Assembly (NCBI RefSeq): GCF_050942215.1
Contig: NZ_CP192057.1
Location: 94,633-158,632 of the forward strand
From: Sphaerimonospora sp050942215
GTDB lineage: Bacteria > Actinomycetota > Actinomycetes > Streptosporangiales > Streptosporangiaceae
Length of the DNA stretch: 64,000 bases
Direction: 5' to 3'
Part shown: in pieces, positions 8,734-17,930 of the stretch
How the letters are laid out: each line of letters starts with the position of its first letter
Position numbering within the stretch: the first letter of the stretch is position 1
Translations under genes and position numbers: made by a program
Notes under the pieces: model-generated
Seen by the model: the letters and a program-made list of their open reading frames with translations, nothing else
What the model was told of the DNA's origin: nothing
Database searches by the model: none

Positions 8734-9161
8734 GCGCCTCATGTCGTACGCGGCGGGGTGAGCGGGGGAGCGCGACGCTGGAGCTGGTGGTGCTCGCACC
8801 CGTGCTGCTGGCCTTCATCGCGCTGATCGTGCTGGCCGGGAAAGTGGCCAACGCCTACGGCGCCGTCGAGTCGGCCGCACGCGACGCCGCCCGGCAAGCC
8901 TCCATCGCCCGCGACCCGGCCCAGGCCAGGCAGACCGCCACTGCCAGCGCGGCCGCCGTACTGCGCCGCGAAGGCCTTCGCTGCGGACCGTCCATCTCGG
9001 TGGACACCTCCGGGTTTTCTCGGCGCATCGGCACCGCCGCCCAGGTCACCGCCAGGGTGTCCTGCGTGGTCCCGCTCGGGGATCTGCTTCCGGGGCTTCC
9101 CGGTAGTCGGGCGGTCCGGGCGTCGTTCACCTCGCCCATCGACCCGTTCCGCGGAGCGTGA
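8730..9161 (+). CDS. Second TadE-like minor pseudopilin
   Basis: 143 residues; ATG at 8730 overlaps the previous stop (ATGA). RRGERGSATLELVVLAPVLL repeats the motif of the gene before it, with Glu at +5, then AARDAARQASIARDPAQARQ, the amphipathic helix typical of TadE/TadG pseudopilins. Two Cys (RCGPS and RVSCVVP) could form a disulfide in the outer domain. The two tandem TadE-like genes probably encode different minor subunits of the same fibre. Confidence 0.83.
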   Translation: MSASCRTRRGERGSATLELVVLAPVLLAFIALIVLAGKVANAYGAVESAARDAARQASIARDPAQARQTATASAAAVLRREGLRCGPSISVDTSGFSRRIGTAAQVTARVSCVVPLGDLLPGLPGSRAVRASFTSPIDPFRGA

Positions 9162-9580
9162 GCATGAGGAGTGATCGGGGATCGGTCACGGCGTTCACCG
9201 CCGCGGTGGTGGGCCCGCTGATGCTGCTGCTCGCCGCCTTCGTCTGGGACGGCACGGCAAAGCTGCGCGCCGGGCGGGAGGCCTTCAACATCGCGGAGGA
9301 GGCGGCCCGGGCCGGAGCCGGATACGTCGACCGGCGCACCGCCTACACCGACGGCCGCTACGTAGTCGACCAGACCGCCGCGCTTCGAGCCGTACGTTCT
9401 TATCTCGCCTCCACGGGATATCCCGGCAGCGCGTCGCCGGTCGGGACCCAAGCTATCCGGGTCCGCGTACGGGTCACCAAGCCCACCCTTTTCCTGGCCC
9501 TGATCGGCGTCAACGACATCGCGGTGACCGGTACGGCAACCGCCCGTCTCGTCCCAGGCGTGGAAGGAGAGCTCCGATGA
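9158..9580 (+). CDS. TadG-like membrane pseudopilin
   Basis: 140 residues from GTG at 9158 (GTGA overlap); an ATG at 9164 with GGAG 7 bases upstream is an equally good start. SDRGSVTAFTAAVVGPLMLL is a TadG-like N-terminal segment (Flp/TadE/TadG 'putative Flp pilus assembly' type) but lacks the Glu, followed by AFNIAEEAARAGAGYVDRR. The C-terminal LIGVNDIAVTGTATARLV is also common in these proteins. It is the last subunit gene before the large LysM protein and overlaps it by ATGA. Confidence 0.78.
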   Translation: MSMRSDRGSVTAFTAAVVGPLMLLLAAFVWDGTAKLRAGREAFNIAEEAARAGAGYVDRRTAYTDGRYVVDQTAALRAVRSYLASTGYPGSASPVGTQAIRVRVRVTKPTLFLALIGVNDIAVTGTATARLVPGVEGELR

Positions 9581-12558
9581 GGTTCCGCCTGCTCGATGGC
9601 CTGCGGGCACTGCTCGCCGCCGCCGTCCTGATCGCGTTGATCGTTGGGGTGCCAGTGGCCCTGCGGGCGCTGGCCGGACCCCTGCTGCCTGCGCACCTTC
9701 CCAGCCTGGAGGAGATCGGCCACGCACTGACCCACCGCGACGACGGCACCCTCTTCCTGGGCGTGGTGAAGGTCGCCAGCTGGATGGCGTGGGCGGCCTT
9801 CGTCATCGCCACCGCCGTCGACGTCGGCTATCGGCTCGGCGGTCGCGTCACTCCGCGCCTGCCCGGACTCGGCCCGGCCCAGTGGCTGTCGGCCCAGCTC
9901 ATCTCCTCGGTCGCACTGGCCGCCGGCTCTCCTGCCGCGTTCGTCATGGCCGCCGTACCGCCCGCCGCGATGGTGACCACGGCCTCCGTAGCGCTGGCCG
10001 ACACCACCGTCGAGCAGGCTGCCACCGTTCCGGACACCGGATATGAGCCCGTACGGCTCACGGGCGCCGTCCACCACGACGTTGGACTCTCTTCTTCTTC
10101 CGATCAGGCGGGAGCCCGGCTGGTACGGCTCACGCACGCCGTCTATCAGGTGCGCCGCGGTGACTGCCTCTGGACGATCGCCGAACGGCATCTCGGCGAC
10201 GGCGAACGCTATACCGAGATCGTCCAGCTCAATCAGGGCCGCGTCATGACGGACGGAGCCCGGTTCACCCAGCCCGACCTCATCCACCCCGGCTGGGTGC
10301 TGCGCATGCCGACCACGGCCAAGCACCTCGACAAGATGGAGCTCCCCAGGCCGGACAGGCACCCAGGCCACTCCAGCGGTGCCTCCGAGTTCTCCCGACC
10401 GCACGATGGGGCGACTCCCACGCCTTCGACGACACCTCAGCCGGCGAGCCCGGAGTTGACGAAACCCCCGGGGGAGCGGGCGGAAGCCGTACAGGATGCA
10501 CGCCCATCCACCGAGAACCTGAAGGCTGGGAACCCGAGCGCTCACCAGGGCCAAGCCGTACGGGCACAGCCCGAACCGACCACGGTCCTGCTCACCGACG
10601 GCGGAGCCGAACGGAACGGCGATGCCGCGATGCCGGTGGCCGCCGCCTTCGCCGGGGGAGTGGCGGTCGGCTCGCTGTTCACCCTGGCCAGGCTCCGGCA
10701 CGCGCAGCGGCAATCCCGCCGCCGAGGCCGCCGCATCGCGCTGCCCGCCGATCCCGGCACGTTGCGTGCCGAGCAGGAGCTGCGCCGGCTGGCCGTACCG
10801 GAGGCACGAACGCGCGCACGTGAGGCGCTGGCCTGCCTCGGTGGCGCCGTGGCCGCCGTCAGGCGCGACATCCCGCCCGTGCTCGGAACACGGGTCTCGA
10901 CCGAGACCGTCGAGGTCCTGCTGGCCGGTCCTTCGGGTACGGCTCCCGCCCCCTTCACCCAGGGCCGTACGAAAGCGACCTGGCGACTCGACATCGGGAG
11001 AGCCGACAGACCAGATGCTGCCACTGAGGTGCTCCCAGCGCTGCTCACCGCGGGACACCTGCCCGAGGGCCAGGCCCTGCTGGTCAACCTCGAGCACCTT
11101 CAGGTCGCCGTCGTGTCCGGCCCCGACCAGCTGGCCGACCGCCTGATCGTGACCGCGGCCACCGAACTCGTTACCGCAGACGGGCCGTGGTTCGACGTGC
11201 TGGCCGTCGGGTTTCCGGAACTGGAGGCGGCCGGAGGACGCGTCCGCGCCTGCGCCGATCTGGCCGAAGCGGTAGCGCTGCTGGCCGACCGGGCACGGGA
11301 ACTCCGTGGACGGCTGGCACAGACCGAAGGCCCGGGAGACGTGGCCGGCCGCCGACTCCACGACCCTGACGGCGACTGGGCGCTGACCGTTCTGATCAGC
11401 AGGGACGCGCCCCCGGCCGATCAAATGGCCCGGCTGATCGACACGGTCACTGCCCTGCCGGGCGGCCTGGCCGCCCTCGTCCCCGGCGATGCTCCATCCG
11501 CGCCGAGCCGGTTCGCGCTGTCGCAGGATGACGACGGCCCGCTGCTGGAGGTCGCCCCGCTCGGCCTTGCCGTACGGCCGCATCTGCTGTCGATCGAGTC
11601 CTATGAGCGGCTGGGGGAGCTGTTCACCGTCGCCGGCGACACGGGTGATGTGGCCGCCGACGCCCCTCCGTACGACGCCTATGCCCGTGAGAACCTGCTG
11701 CCGTTGACAAACGACGCGACGGCGGCAGACGCGGTCGCTTACCAGCAGGAAGGCGCGGCGTCGGCACCCGGGGGAGAGGCCGAGCAGGAGGGGCCGGCCG
11801 AACCGGCGGCTGCGCCCGACCAGGCGCTGGACGTCGTGCAGGTGTCCATCCTCGGGCCGCTGGAGATCACCGGTACGGCCGCCGACCTGCAGCCGAAGAT
11901 GGCCGAACTCGTGCTCGCCCTGGCTCTGGCCGGGCCGATCGGGCTGCGCAACGTCCAGCTCGCCGCCATGATGGGCCCCGATCCTGACACTCCCAAGCCG
12001 TCGGACCAGATGCGCCAGCTCATCACCCGTACGAGGGGCAAGCTGGGTAAGGCACCCGACGGGCAGTCCCGAATCCTGTGCGACTCCGCCTACGTCTACC
12101 GAGCCCACGGCATCACCCTGGACTGGACCCGCTTCCAGGAGCTCGCCGACCGTGGTGCCAAGCGCAACTCGACGGACGACCTGTGGGAGGCGCTCGCCCT
12201 GGTGCGCGGGCCGGTGCTGGACGGGTGCTACCACTGGTGGCTGGAGACCCCGCTGATCGAGAACATCCGGGCCGAGATCGTCGACGCCGCCGACCTGCTC
12301 GCCGAGCTCGAACTGGACGCCGGCCGCCCCGACCGCTCCGCACGCGCCGCCCGCCTGGGGCTCGCCTCCGACCAGTACGCCGAGCAGCTGTGGCGGGCGC
12401 TGATGCGCGCCGAGTACGAGGCCGGGAACATGAGCCGCGTTCACGAGGCATGGAAGGCCTGCCTGAAAGCGGTCGGCGAGGTCAGCGCCGACGGTGACCC
12501 CCACCCCGAAACCACCGCCCTCTACCGCCAGCTCACCACCGTCCGCCGCCCCGCCTAA
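9577..12558 (+). CDS. Large membrane protein with LysM domain and SARP/BTAD-like C-terminus
   Basis: 993 residues. Three membrane segments (about 9-30, 58-80, 108-130) precede an outer LysM domain at about 188-245 (YQVRRGDCLWTIAERHLG, then IVQLNQGR and PGWVLRMP), which should bind peptidoglycan. A Pro/Glu-rich linker and another short hydrophobic stretch (about 350) lead to a cytoplasmic region whose last 240 residues begin VSILGPLEITG. That is the start signature of SARP/AfsR-type regulators, and the region ends in a bacterial transcriptional activator (BTAD) TPR-like domain. Such LysM-BTAD proteins recur at the end of actinobacterial Tad loci; a wall-sensing or assembly-linked role is an inference. 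Confidence 0.85.
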   Translation: MRFRLLDGLRALLAAAVLIALIVGVPVALRALAGPLLPAHLPSLEEIGHALTHRDDGTLFLGVVKVASWMAWAAFVIATAVDVGYRLGGRVTPRLPGLGPAQWLSAQLISSVALAAGSPAAFVMAAVPPAAMVTTASVALADTTVEQAATVPDTGYEPVRLTGAVHHDVGLSSSSDQAGARLVRLTHAVYQVRRGDCLWTIAERHLGDGERYTEIVQLNQGRVMTDGARFTQPDLIHPGWVLRMPTTAKHLDKMELPRPDRHPGHSSGASEFSRPHDGATPTPSTTPQPASPELTKPPGERAEAVQDARPSTENLKAGNPSAHQGQAVRAQPEPTTVLLTDGGAERNGDAAMPVAAAFAGGVAVGSLFTLARLRHAQRQSRRRGRRIALPADPGTLRAEQELRRLAVPEARTRAREALACLGGAVAAVRRDIPPVLGTRVSTETVEVLLAGPSGTAPAPFTQGRTKATWRLDIGRADRPDAATEVLPALLTAGHLPEGQALLVNLEHLQVAVVSGPDQLADRLIVTAATELVTADGPWFDVLAVGFPELEAAGGRVRACADLAEAVALLADRARELRGRLAQTEGPGDVAGRRLHDPDGDWALTVLISRDAPPADQMARLIDTVTALPGGLAALVPGDAPSAPSRFALSQDDDGPLLEVAPLGLAVRPHLLSIESYERLGELFTVAGDTGDVAADAPPYDAYARENLLPLTNDATAADAVAYQQEGAASAPGGEAEQEGPAEPAAAPDQALDVVQVSILGPLEITGTAADLQPKMAELVLALALAGPIGLRNVQLAAMMGPDPDTPKPSDQMRQLITRTRGKLGKAPDGQSRILCDSAYVYRAHGITLDWTRFQELADRGAKRNSTDDLWEALALVRGPVLDGCYHWWLETPLIENIRAEIVDAADLLAELELDAGRPDRSARAARLGLASDQYAEQLWRALMRAEYEAGNMSRVHEAWKACLKAVGEVSADGDPHPETTALYRQLTTVRRPA

Positions 12559-12599
12559 AGCATCCGTTGGTCCACCTGTGTGCGGTGCAGGTGGCGCGA

Positions 12600-13090
12600 C
12601 CCGTGACCTCAATCCATCGCCAACCCAGGAACCGGCGACGCCACGCTCGTGCAGGTCGGCGAGCATGCCGAGCGCGAGTTGTGGCTTGCCGGAATTACCT
12701 TCTCAAGAACCTCGGCCAGCTCACGGCGTTCCTCATCGGCCGCCCACACACCCGACGGGAACAACGGCGATCGATCAGCGTGTGGCCGATCGGCGTGGTG
12801 AACGACAGGTGCACGGCCACCCGGCATAATCCGATCCCGCCCAGGGTGCCGGAGTACTGGCGGGCGGCCCCGACGGTATCGGTGAAGGACTTCGCATCGC
12901 CGGTCTCGTCAGTGATCAGCGCCGTGTCGGTGCCGCCGAGCCGCTCGATGGCCCAGTAGGCCCAACGGTTAGCGATGGCGTTGTCATCCCAGCGGGCCCG
13001 AGACAGGAAATGCTGCAGTACGTGTGGACTGCGGTGCTCGTCTCCACCCTTCCCAGCCGCCCGCTTCTCAAAGATCGCGACCTTCGGCCG
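12600..13090 (-). pseudogene. Decayed IS701-family transposase
   Basis: Reading leftward from about 13090: VLQHFLSRARWDDNAIANR, then ALITDETGDAKSFTDTVG, AARQYSGTLGG, VAVHLSFTTPIGHTLIDR and, in a shifted frame near 12660-12600, KPQLALGMLADLHERG. These are the successive blocks of IS701-type DDE transposases, including the DET of the first catalytic Asp. At least one frameshift and missing ends make it non-functional. It lies directly upstream of the toxin gene promoter. The overlapping plus-strand frames are shadows. Confidence 0.75.
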
Positions 13091-13197
13091 TCGTGACGGA
13101 GCAGGGCTTTCCCGTTACTAAAACTGATCTTTACTTTTATTGCCGCCTTATGTCATGATCACTCCGGTTTTGTTCGCATCTGTTCGAAAGGCTGTGA

Positions 13198-16100
13198 GTG
13201 AACACACGCCGATCAGCGTCCGGCTTATCCATCCGGACGCGCAAACGTGCTGCCCTGATCACGGCACTGATGCTGCCGCTCTCGCTCATGAGCGCGCCCG
13301 CGACCGCACAGGCCCCCACACCACCCCCGACCCCCTCCTCCGCCGCACCGGCAACACAACCCGATGCCACATCGGACCCAGACCTCAAAACCGCCTGGGA
13401 GAAGGCGGCCAAGTCCGGTAAGCCCGTGGAGGTCCCCGCCCGGTCCACCGAGAGGATGAAGGTCTGGGCGAACCCCGACGGCAAGCATCTGCGCGCCGAG
13501 CTGCACACCCGGCCCGTACAACTCAAGAACCCCGCCAGCGGCGCATGGGAACCCATCGACACCCGCATCGTGACCCGCGACGGCAAGTTGCAGGCCGCCC
13601 GGGTCAAATCACCGCTGACCTTCGGCGGGCGCGGAACCAAGCACCTGGTGTCGGCGAAGGGGGAGCAGGGCACGAGCGGCCTGGAGGTGACCCAGGCGCT
13701 GCCGGAACCGAAAATCTCCGGCAACACGATCACCTACCCCGACGCCGTGGCACCGGGGGCGGACCTCGTGGTGATTGCCCAGGCCGACGGCTTCGTCTCC
13801 CAGGTGGTCTTCCGGCACAAGCCGACCGGCCCGGTGACCGTACGCCTGCCGCTCACCCTGCCCAAGGGCACCAAATTCGGTAAGACCCCCCAGGGGTTGC
13901 CGCAGCTGAAGGGTGCCGAAGGCAAGGCGGTGGCGGCTCCGATCGTGCTCACGGCGATAGACGCCAAGGTGGAAGCCGGCCCCGATCAAGGCAAGACCTC
14001 CCGGGTCGACGCGCACGTGGAGACCTCCGGCACGACGTCGGAGCTGGTGTTCACCCCGGATGAGAAGTTCCTGGCCGACCCGGCGGTGACCTACCCGGTG
14101 ACGATCGCCGCCGCCTCCGAATGGTTCGGTGGCGGACGACCCGACGACGCCTGGGTCAACAAGAACGACCCCTACAGCAACCACGCCGCGGACGGATGGC
14201 TACGCGCAGGCACCACCTCCACCAGCGCGGACATCGCCCGCGTGTACCTGTGGTACGACCTCGACGCCCCGGAACTGGAGGGCGCCACCGTCGTCGATGC
14301 CGACCTGATCATCTGGAACTACAAGTCCGGCGGCCCCAACGGGGCCCTGTGCGGTGAAACCCTGGGGTCGGGCATCGTCGCCCAGCGGGTCACCTCCTAC
14401 TGGGACACCGGGACTCTGGACTGGAACCACCAGCCGACCAGAGCCAGCGGCACCGAAGGACTCAACCAGGCCGGCTACAACTACGACGCCAGCGGCATCT
14501 GGTGCGCGAAGGACGAAGCCCTGTGGCATCAGGTCAAAACCATGGCCCGCGCCTGGATCGAACAGGGCGTACCCAACGAAGGGATGGTGCTGCGAGCCGA
14601 CAGCGAAACCGCGGCGATCAATTGGCGCCAGTACTACTCCAGCGAATACAGCGGCCAGCCGTACCCCGGCTACCGTCACCCTCCCACTCTGATGGTCGAA
14701 TATCAGCCGGCTGCTCGGCCGCTAGGGGTAGTCGGATGGTTTGCTCCTGATGAGGCTGGCATCACTAGCAGGGCGGTCGCCGAAGCGATCGACGCCAATC
14801 CCGAGCTGGGGCGCGCCGAGGCATCCCTGCCTACGGCCACCGACATCACCGACGAGCAAGCGGCGGCCGAAAAGGAGGCGTCCAGCGATATTGTCGAAGT
14901 TTCCCCCGAAGAGGCTATAGAGCCGGATCCGGAGATCGAGAATCCTCCCGCAGACACGACACCCCCATCTGTGGCGAACACGGATCCTGCGGCGAATGCG
15001 GTTGTCGCCGATGTCTCAGAGATATACTTGAGTTTTGATGAGGAGGTCAGCGGGACGCAGATCGCCCTCAAGGAGGGTACCGGAAATCCTTTGCCCGGGA
15101 GTGTTACGGCCAGTGTGACTCCTGCCGGGTGGATCTTCACCCCAACGACGAAACCTCTGCCACAGGGTGAATACACGGTCGAAGTCACGGGAGCGACCGA
15201 CGCTGCGGGCAACACCATGGCACCATTCACGTGGTCATTCACAATCGGCACTCCGCCGAGCGAAGGCCTTGTTGCCGCGTATGGCATGGAAGAGGGATCG
15301 GGTTCGACGGTCAGCGACTCGTCTGGGAGCGGCAATACGGGCACGGGCACCGCGGTGACGTGGGTGAGCGGTAAGTTCGGCAATGCCCTGTCGTTCAGTG
15401 GATCTAGCGGAAGCTGGGTGACGATCCCGCACAGTGCCTCGCTACGGCTGACGACCGGTATGACGCTGTCTGCGTGGGTCAAGCCGGCGTCCAACAGTGG
15501 CTGGCGCACGGTGCTGATGAAGTCTCATGCGAGTGGTTCCGCGTATGGCCTGTATGGGTCGAACGGCGCGGTTCCATCCGCGTGGTTCCTCAAGTCGGAT
15601 GCTTCCAGTCATAACATTGTCGATGGCGTTTCGGCTTTGCCGATGAACAGCTGGAGCCACATTGCCGTCACGTATGACGGGTCGGTGGCGCGGTTGTACG
15701 TCAACGGCAACCAGGTGCGCCAGTCGGCTGTGACCGGTGGCTTGGTGGACGATGGCGGTGCGCTGCGGCTCGGAGGAAACACGCTGTGGGGTGAGTACTT
15801 CAGAGGTGTGATCGACGAGGTGCGTATCTACAACCGTGCTCAGTCGACTGCCGAGATCCAATCCGACATGGGGCGCGCGGTCGCGACCGCAGGTCCCACA
15901 CCATCCCCTACCCAGGGCCTTGTTGCCGCGTATGGCATGGAAGAGGGATCGGGTTCGACGGTCAGCGACTCGTCTGGGAGCGGCAATACGGGCACGGGCA
16001 CCGCGGTGACGTGGGTGAGCGGTAAGTTCGGCAATGCCCTGTCGTTCAGTGGATCTAGCGGAAGCTGGGTGACGATCCCGCACAGTGCCTCGCTACGGCT

Positions 16101-17850
16101 GACGACCGGTATGACGCTGTCTGCGTGGGTCAAGCCGGCGTCCAACAGTGGCTGGCGCACGGTGCTGATGAAGTCTCATGCGAGTGGTTCCGCGTATGGC
16201 CTGTATGGGTCGAACGGCGCGGTTCCATCCGCGTGGTTCCTCAAGTCGGATGCTTCCAGTCATAACATTGTCGATGGCGTTTCGGCTTTGCCGATGAACA
16301 GCTGGAGCCACATTGCCGTCACGTATGACGGGTCGGTGGCGCGGTTGTACGTCAACGGCAACCAGGTGCGCCAGTCGGCTGTGACCGGTGGCTTGGTGGA
16401 CGATGGCGGTGCGCTGCGGCTCGGAGGAAACACGCTGTGGGGTGAGTACTTCAGAGGTGTGATCGACGAGGTGCGTATCTACAACCGTGCTCAGTCGACT
16501 GCCGAGATCCAATCCGATATGGCCTCTGCGGTCGCCCCCGTCGGTGCTGCCGCCAAGACGACTGCCGTAATGGCTATCCCGCCTGCGGATAGTGTGCCGC
16601 CCAAGGCAGCCAACGCTTTCGAGCGGCTCACGCCGTCGAAGTGCGATGAGCGCCGTACCCTGAGCGGTCGCCCGCAGGGCTGGGTAATGAACCATTACAG
16701 CTGGTGCCAGATGGGCAGAGTTGAAGCTGTCTACTACACAGGAAGATGCTTAGGGAACACCACTCCTTGTATTCCAGAGAGGGACACCGTAAACGCCCAT
16801 GTAATGCTCATCGGATACACCTTCAATGGGGCAGGAGGCGTCGACAAGGCAAAGGGCGATACGGCTCGAGACATTATTGTAGAGGCATACGTATACGATG
16901 TTGTGCCGTATGGCTCCACCCCCTTGGGGAAGCGCATGGTACTGACGGTGGATATCGGCAACAAAAAGAGCTGCAATGTGGTTACCTCCAGAGGGGGGCA
17001 GACCATGTCCAACTCGCGCAGCGACCTGATCACTAATTGGAAAATAAACGGTCGTGCAACATTCCGCTTCAGGTGCGATCCGAGCAAGGCCCCCGTTTAC
17101 CGGAAGAATGAATGGGTAACCCCAACAACGGTTCGTAACGACGAGCGCGTCAGTATCACCACGATTCGCCCCTCCGTTACCATCCCTGACTGGCCGAACG
17201 CCCGCTACCGGTATGTCACACCCCACATATCGACGGTCGTCGGCAACGTCGTCCGATGCGACTCGGCATGGTACATCGCCTACCGCACCGGTGGATGTGT
17301 CTTCTATAAGACCAAGCCTGCGATCAAGTGGACGTATACTGCCACTTCCAAGGATGGAGCCCGCGTCTGGCAGATGAAGCAGGCATACCAGCACTACTGG
17401 AACGCCTGCACCAACCCCGACGAGGAAACCTATCCCGTAAAGTCCTCCGACAAGAACATCTTCGGATGCGACATCGGAAACGGAGTTTCCTACCTTCACC
17501 GGGAGACACAAGCCCAAAGGGACCTTAATCAAAGCGATACGAATACTCGGTGTAACCGAATGTGGCCGGGATACGTGAACGGCACCGATCCGGACCCGAA
17601 TAACTGGAAACAGTGCGACGAGATCCCCTTCGCTTCGACAATGGAACGCACATTGGCGCCTGGCCGTAGAGATTTCTCGCTCTGCCCGATTCGTGCACAA
17701 CACAATGGAGATGCGGGACTTTATCTGGGGCGTTTCTACGATCTGGATCGAGTACTCATTGCCGACCCCTTCATGAGTCGATTTGACACGAAGTACAACG
17801 ATCCGATCTCGAAAGAGGAGCTCTGTGGGATTCCTGTGAACCCCCAGTAG
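13198..17850 (+). CDS. Secreted polymorphic-toxin-like protein with two LamG domains and a NucA/NucB-type DNase C-terminus
   Basis: 1550 residues; GTG at 13198 with GAAAGG 7 bases upstream. A signal peptide (ALITALMLPLSLMSAPATAQA) is followed by a long beta-rich region resembling DNRLRE-type secreted proteins (about 317-501: DDAWVNKNDPYSNHAADGWL, VYLWYDL), an Ig-like Big_5 domain (about 586-684) and two LamG domains (about 689-891 and 906-1108), which are identical. The last 440 residues are lower in GC. They end with QCDEIPFAST, LGRFYDLDRV and ADPFM, matching the signature of the NucA/NucB secreted deoxyribonucleases. This is the polymorphic-toxin layout: conserved export part, exchangeable toxic tip, and a small gene next door that could be immunity. 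A nutritional DNase is the alternative. Confidence 0.8.
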   Translation: MNTRRSASGLSIRTRKRAALITALMLPLSLMSAPATAQAPTPPPTPSSAAPATQPDATSDPDLKTAWEKAAKSGKPVEVPARSTERMKVWANPDGKHLRAELHTRPVQLKNPASGAWEPIDTRIVTRDGKLQAARVKSPLTFGGRGTKHLVSAKGEQGTSGLEVTQALPEPKISGNTITYPDAVAPGADLVVIAQADGFVSQVVFRHKPTGPVTVRLPLTLPKGTKFGKTPQGLPQLKGAEGKAVAAPIVLTAIDAKVEAGPDQGKTSRVDAHVETSGTTSELVFTPDEKFLADPAVTYPVTIAAASEWFGGGRPDDAWVNKNDPYSNHAADGWLRAGTTSTSADIARVYLWYDLDAPELEGATVVDADLIIWNYKSGGPNGALCGETLGSGIVAQRVTSYWDTGTLDWNHQPTRASGTEGLNQAGYNYDASGIWCAKDEALWHQVKTMARAWIEQGVPNEGMVLRADSETAAINWRQYYSSEYSGQPYPGYRHPPTLMVEYQPAARPLGVVGWFAPDEAGITSRAVAEAIDANPELGRAEASLPTATDITDEQAAAEKEASSDIVEVSPEEAIEPDPEIENPPADTTPPSVANTDPAANAVVADVSEIYLSFDEEVSGTQIALKEGTGNPLPGSVTASVTPAGWIFTPTTKPLPQGEYTVEVTGATDAAGNTMAPFTWSFTIGTPPSEGLVAAYGMEEGSGSTVSDSSGSGNTGTGTAVTWVSGKFGNALSFSGSSGSWVTIPHSASLRLTTGMTLSAWVKPASNSGWRTVLMKSHASGSAYGLYGSNGAVPSAWFLKSDASSHNIVDGVSALPMNSWSHIAVTYDGSVARLYVNGNQVRQSAVTGGLVDDGGALRLGGNTLWGEYFRGVIDEVRIYNRAQSTAEIQSDMGRAVATAGPTPSPTQGLVAAYGMEEGSGSTVSDSSGSGNTGTGTAVTWVSGKFGNALSFSGSSGSWVTIPHSASLRLTTGMTLSAWVKPASNSGWRTVLMKSHASGSAYGLYGSNGAVPSAWFLKSDASSHNIVDGVSALPMNSWSHIAVTYDGSVARLYVNGNQVRQSAVTGGLVDDGGALRLGGNTLWGEYFRGVIDEVRIYNRAQSTAEIQSDMASAVAPVGAAAKTTAVMAIPPADSVPPKAANAFERLTPSKCDERRTLSGRPQGWVMNHYSWCQMGRVEAVYYTGRCLGNTTPCIPERDTVNAHVMLIGYTFNGAGGVDKAKGDTARDIIVEAYVYDVVPYGSTPLGKRMVLTVDIGNKKSCNVVTSRGGQTMSNSRSDLITNWKINGRATFRFRCDPSKAPVYRKNEWVTPTTVRNDERVSITTIRPSVTIPDWPNARYRYVTPHISTVVGNVVRCDSAWYIAYRTGGCVFYKTKPAIKWTYTATSKDGARVWQMKQAYQHYWNACTNPDEETYPVKSSDKNIFGCDIGNGVSYLHRETQAQRDLNQSDTNTRCNRMWPGYVNGTDPDPNNWKQCDEIPFASTMERTLAPGRRDFSLCPIRAQHNGDAGLYLGRFYDLDRVLIADPFMSRFDTKYNDPISKEELCGIPVNPQ
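15265..16521. repeat. Tandem ~606-bp direct repeats encoding the two LamG domains
   Basis: Copies at 15265-15870 and 15916-16521, offset 651 bases. Reading both through, the first 602 bases look identical, including third codon positions; they diverge at 15867/16518 (C versus T). The 45-base spacer encodes a Thr/Pro-rich linker. Identity at silent sites means a very recent duplication or ongoing gene conversion. Confidence 0.93.
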
Positions 17851-17861
17851 AGTCGCTGGTA

Positions 17862-17902
17862 AGGGGCGGAGTCGGCCGGCCTTCATGGTCGACTCCGCCC
17901 CT
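17862..17902 (+). terminator. Strong hairpin between toxin and immunity genes
   Basis: A 13-bp perfect stem, 17862-17874 (AGGGGCGGAGTCG) with 17890-17902, and a 15-base loop, 12 bases after the toxin stop. It has no long T-run, as is usual in actinomycetes. It can end toxin transcription or attenuate read-through into the immunity gene. Confidence 0.7.
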
Positions 17903-17930
17903 CTGTGAAGTCAATAGACTGGAGTGCGGC

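Noticed and set aside
9400..12666. A 1088-residue open frame on the minus strand
   Set aside because: It lies antisense to the TadG-like and LysM-BTAD genes, whose motifs and overlaps are clear. Only its first 25 residues have meaning, as part of the IS701 relic.
12567..12959. 130-residue plus-strand ORF
   Set aside because: Antisense to the recognisable IS701 transposase blocks.
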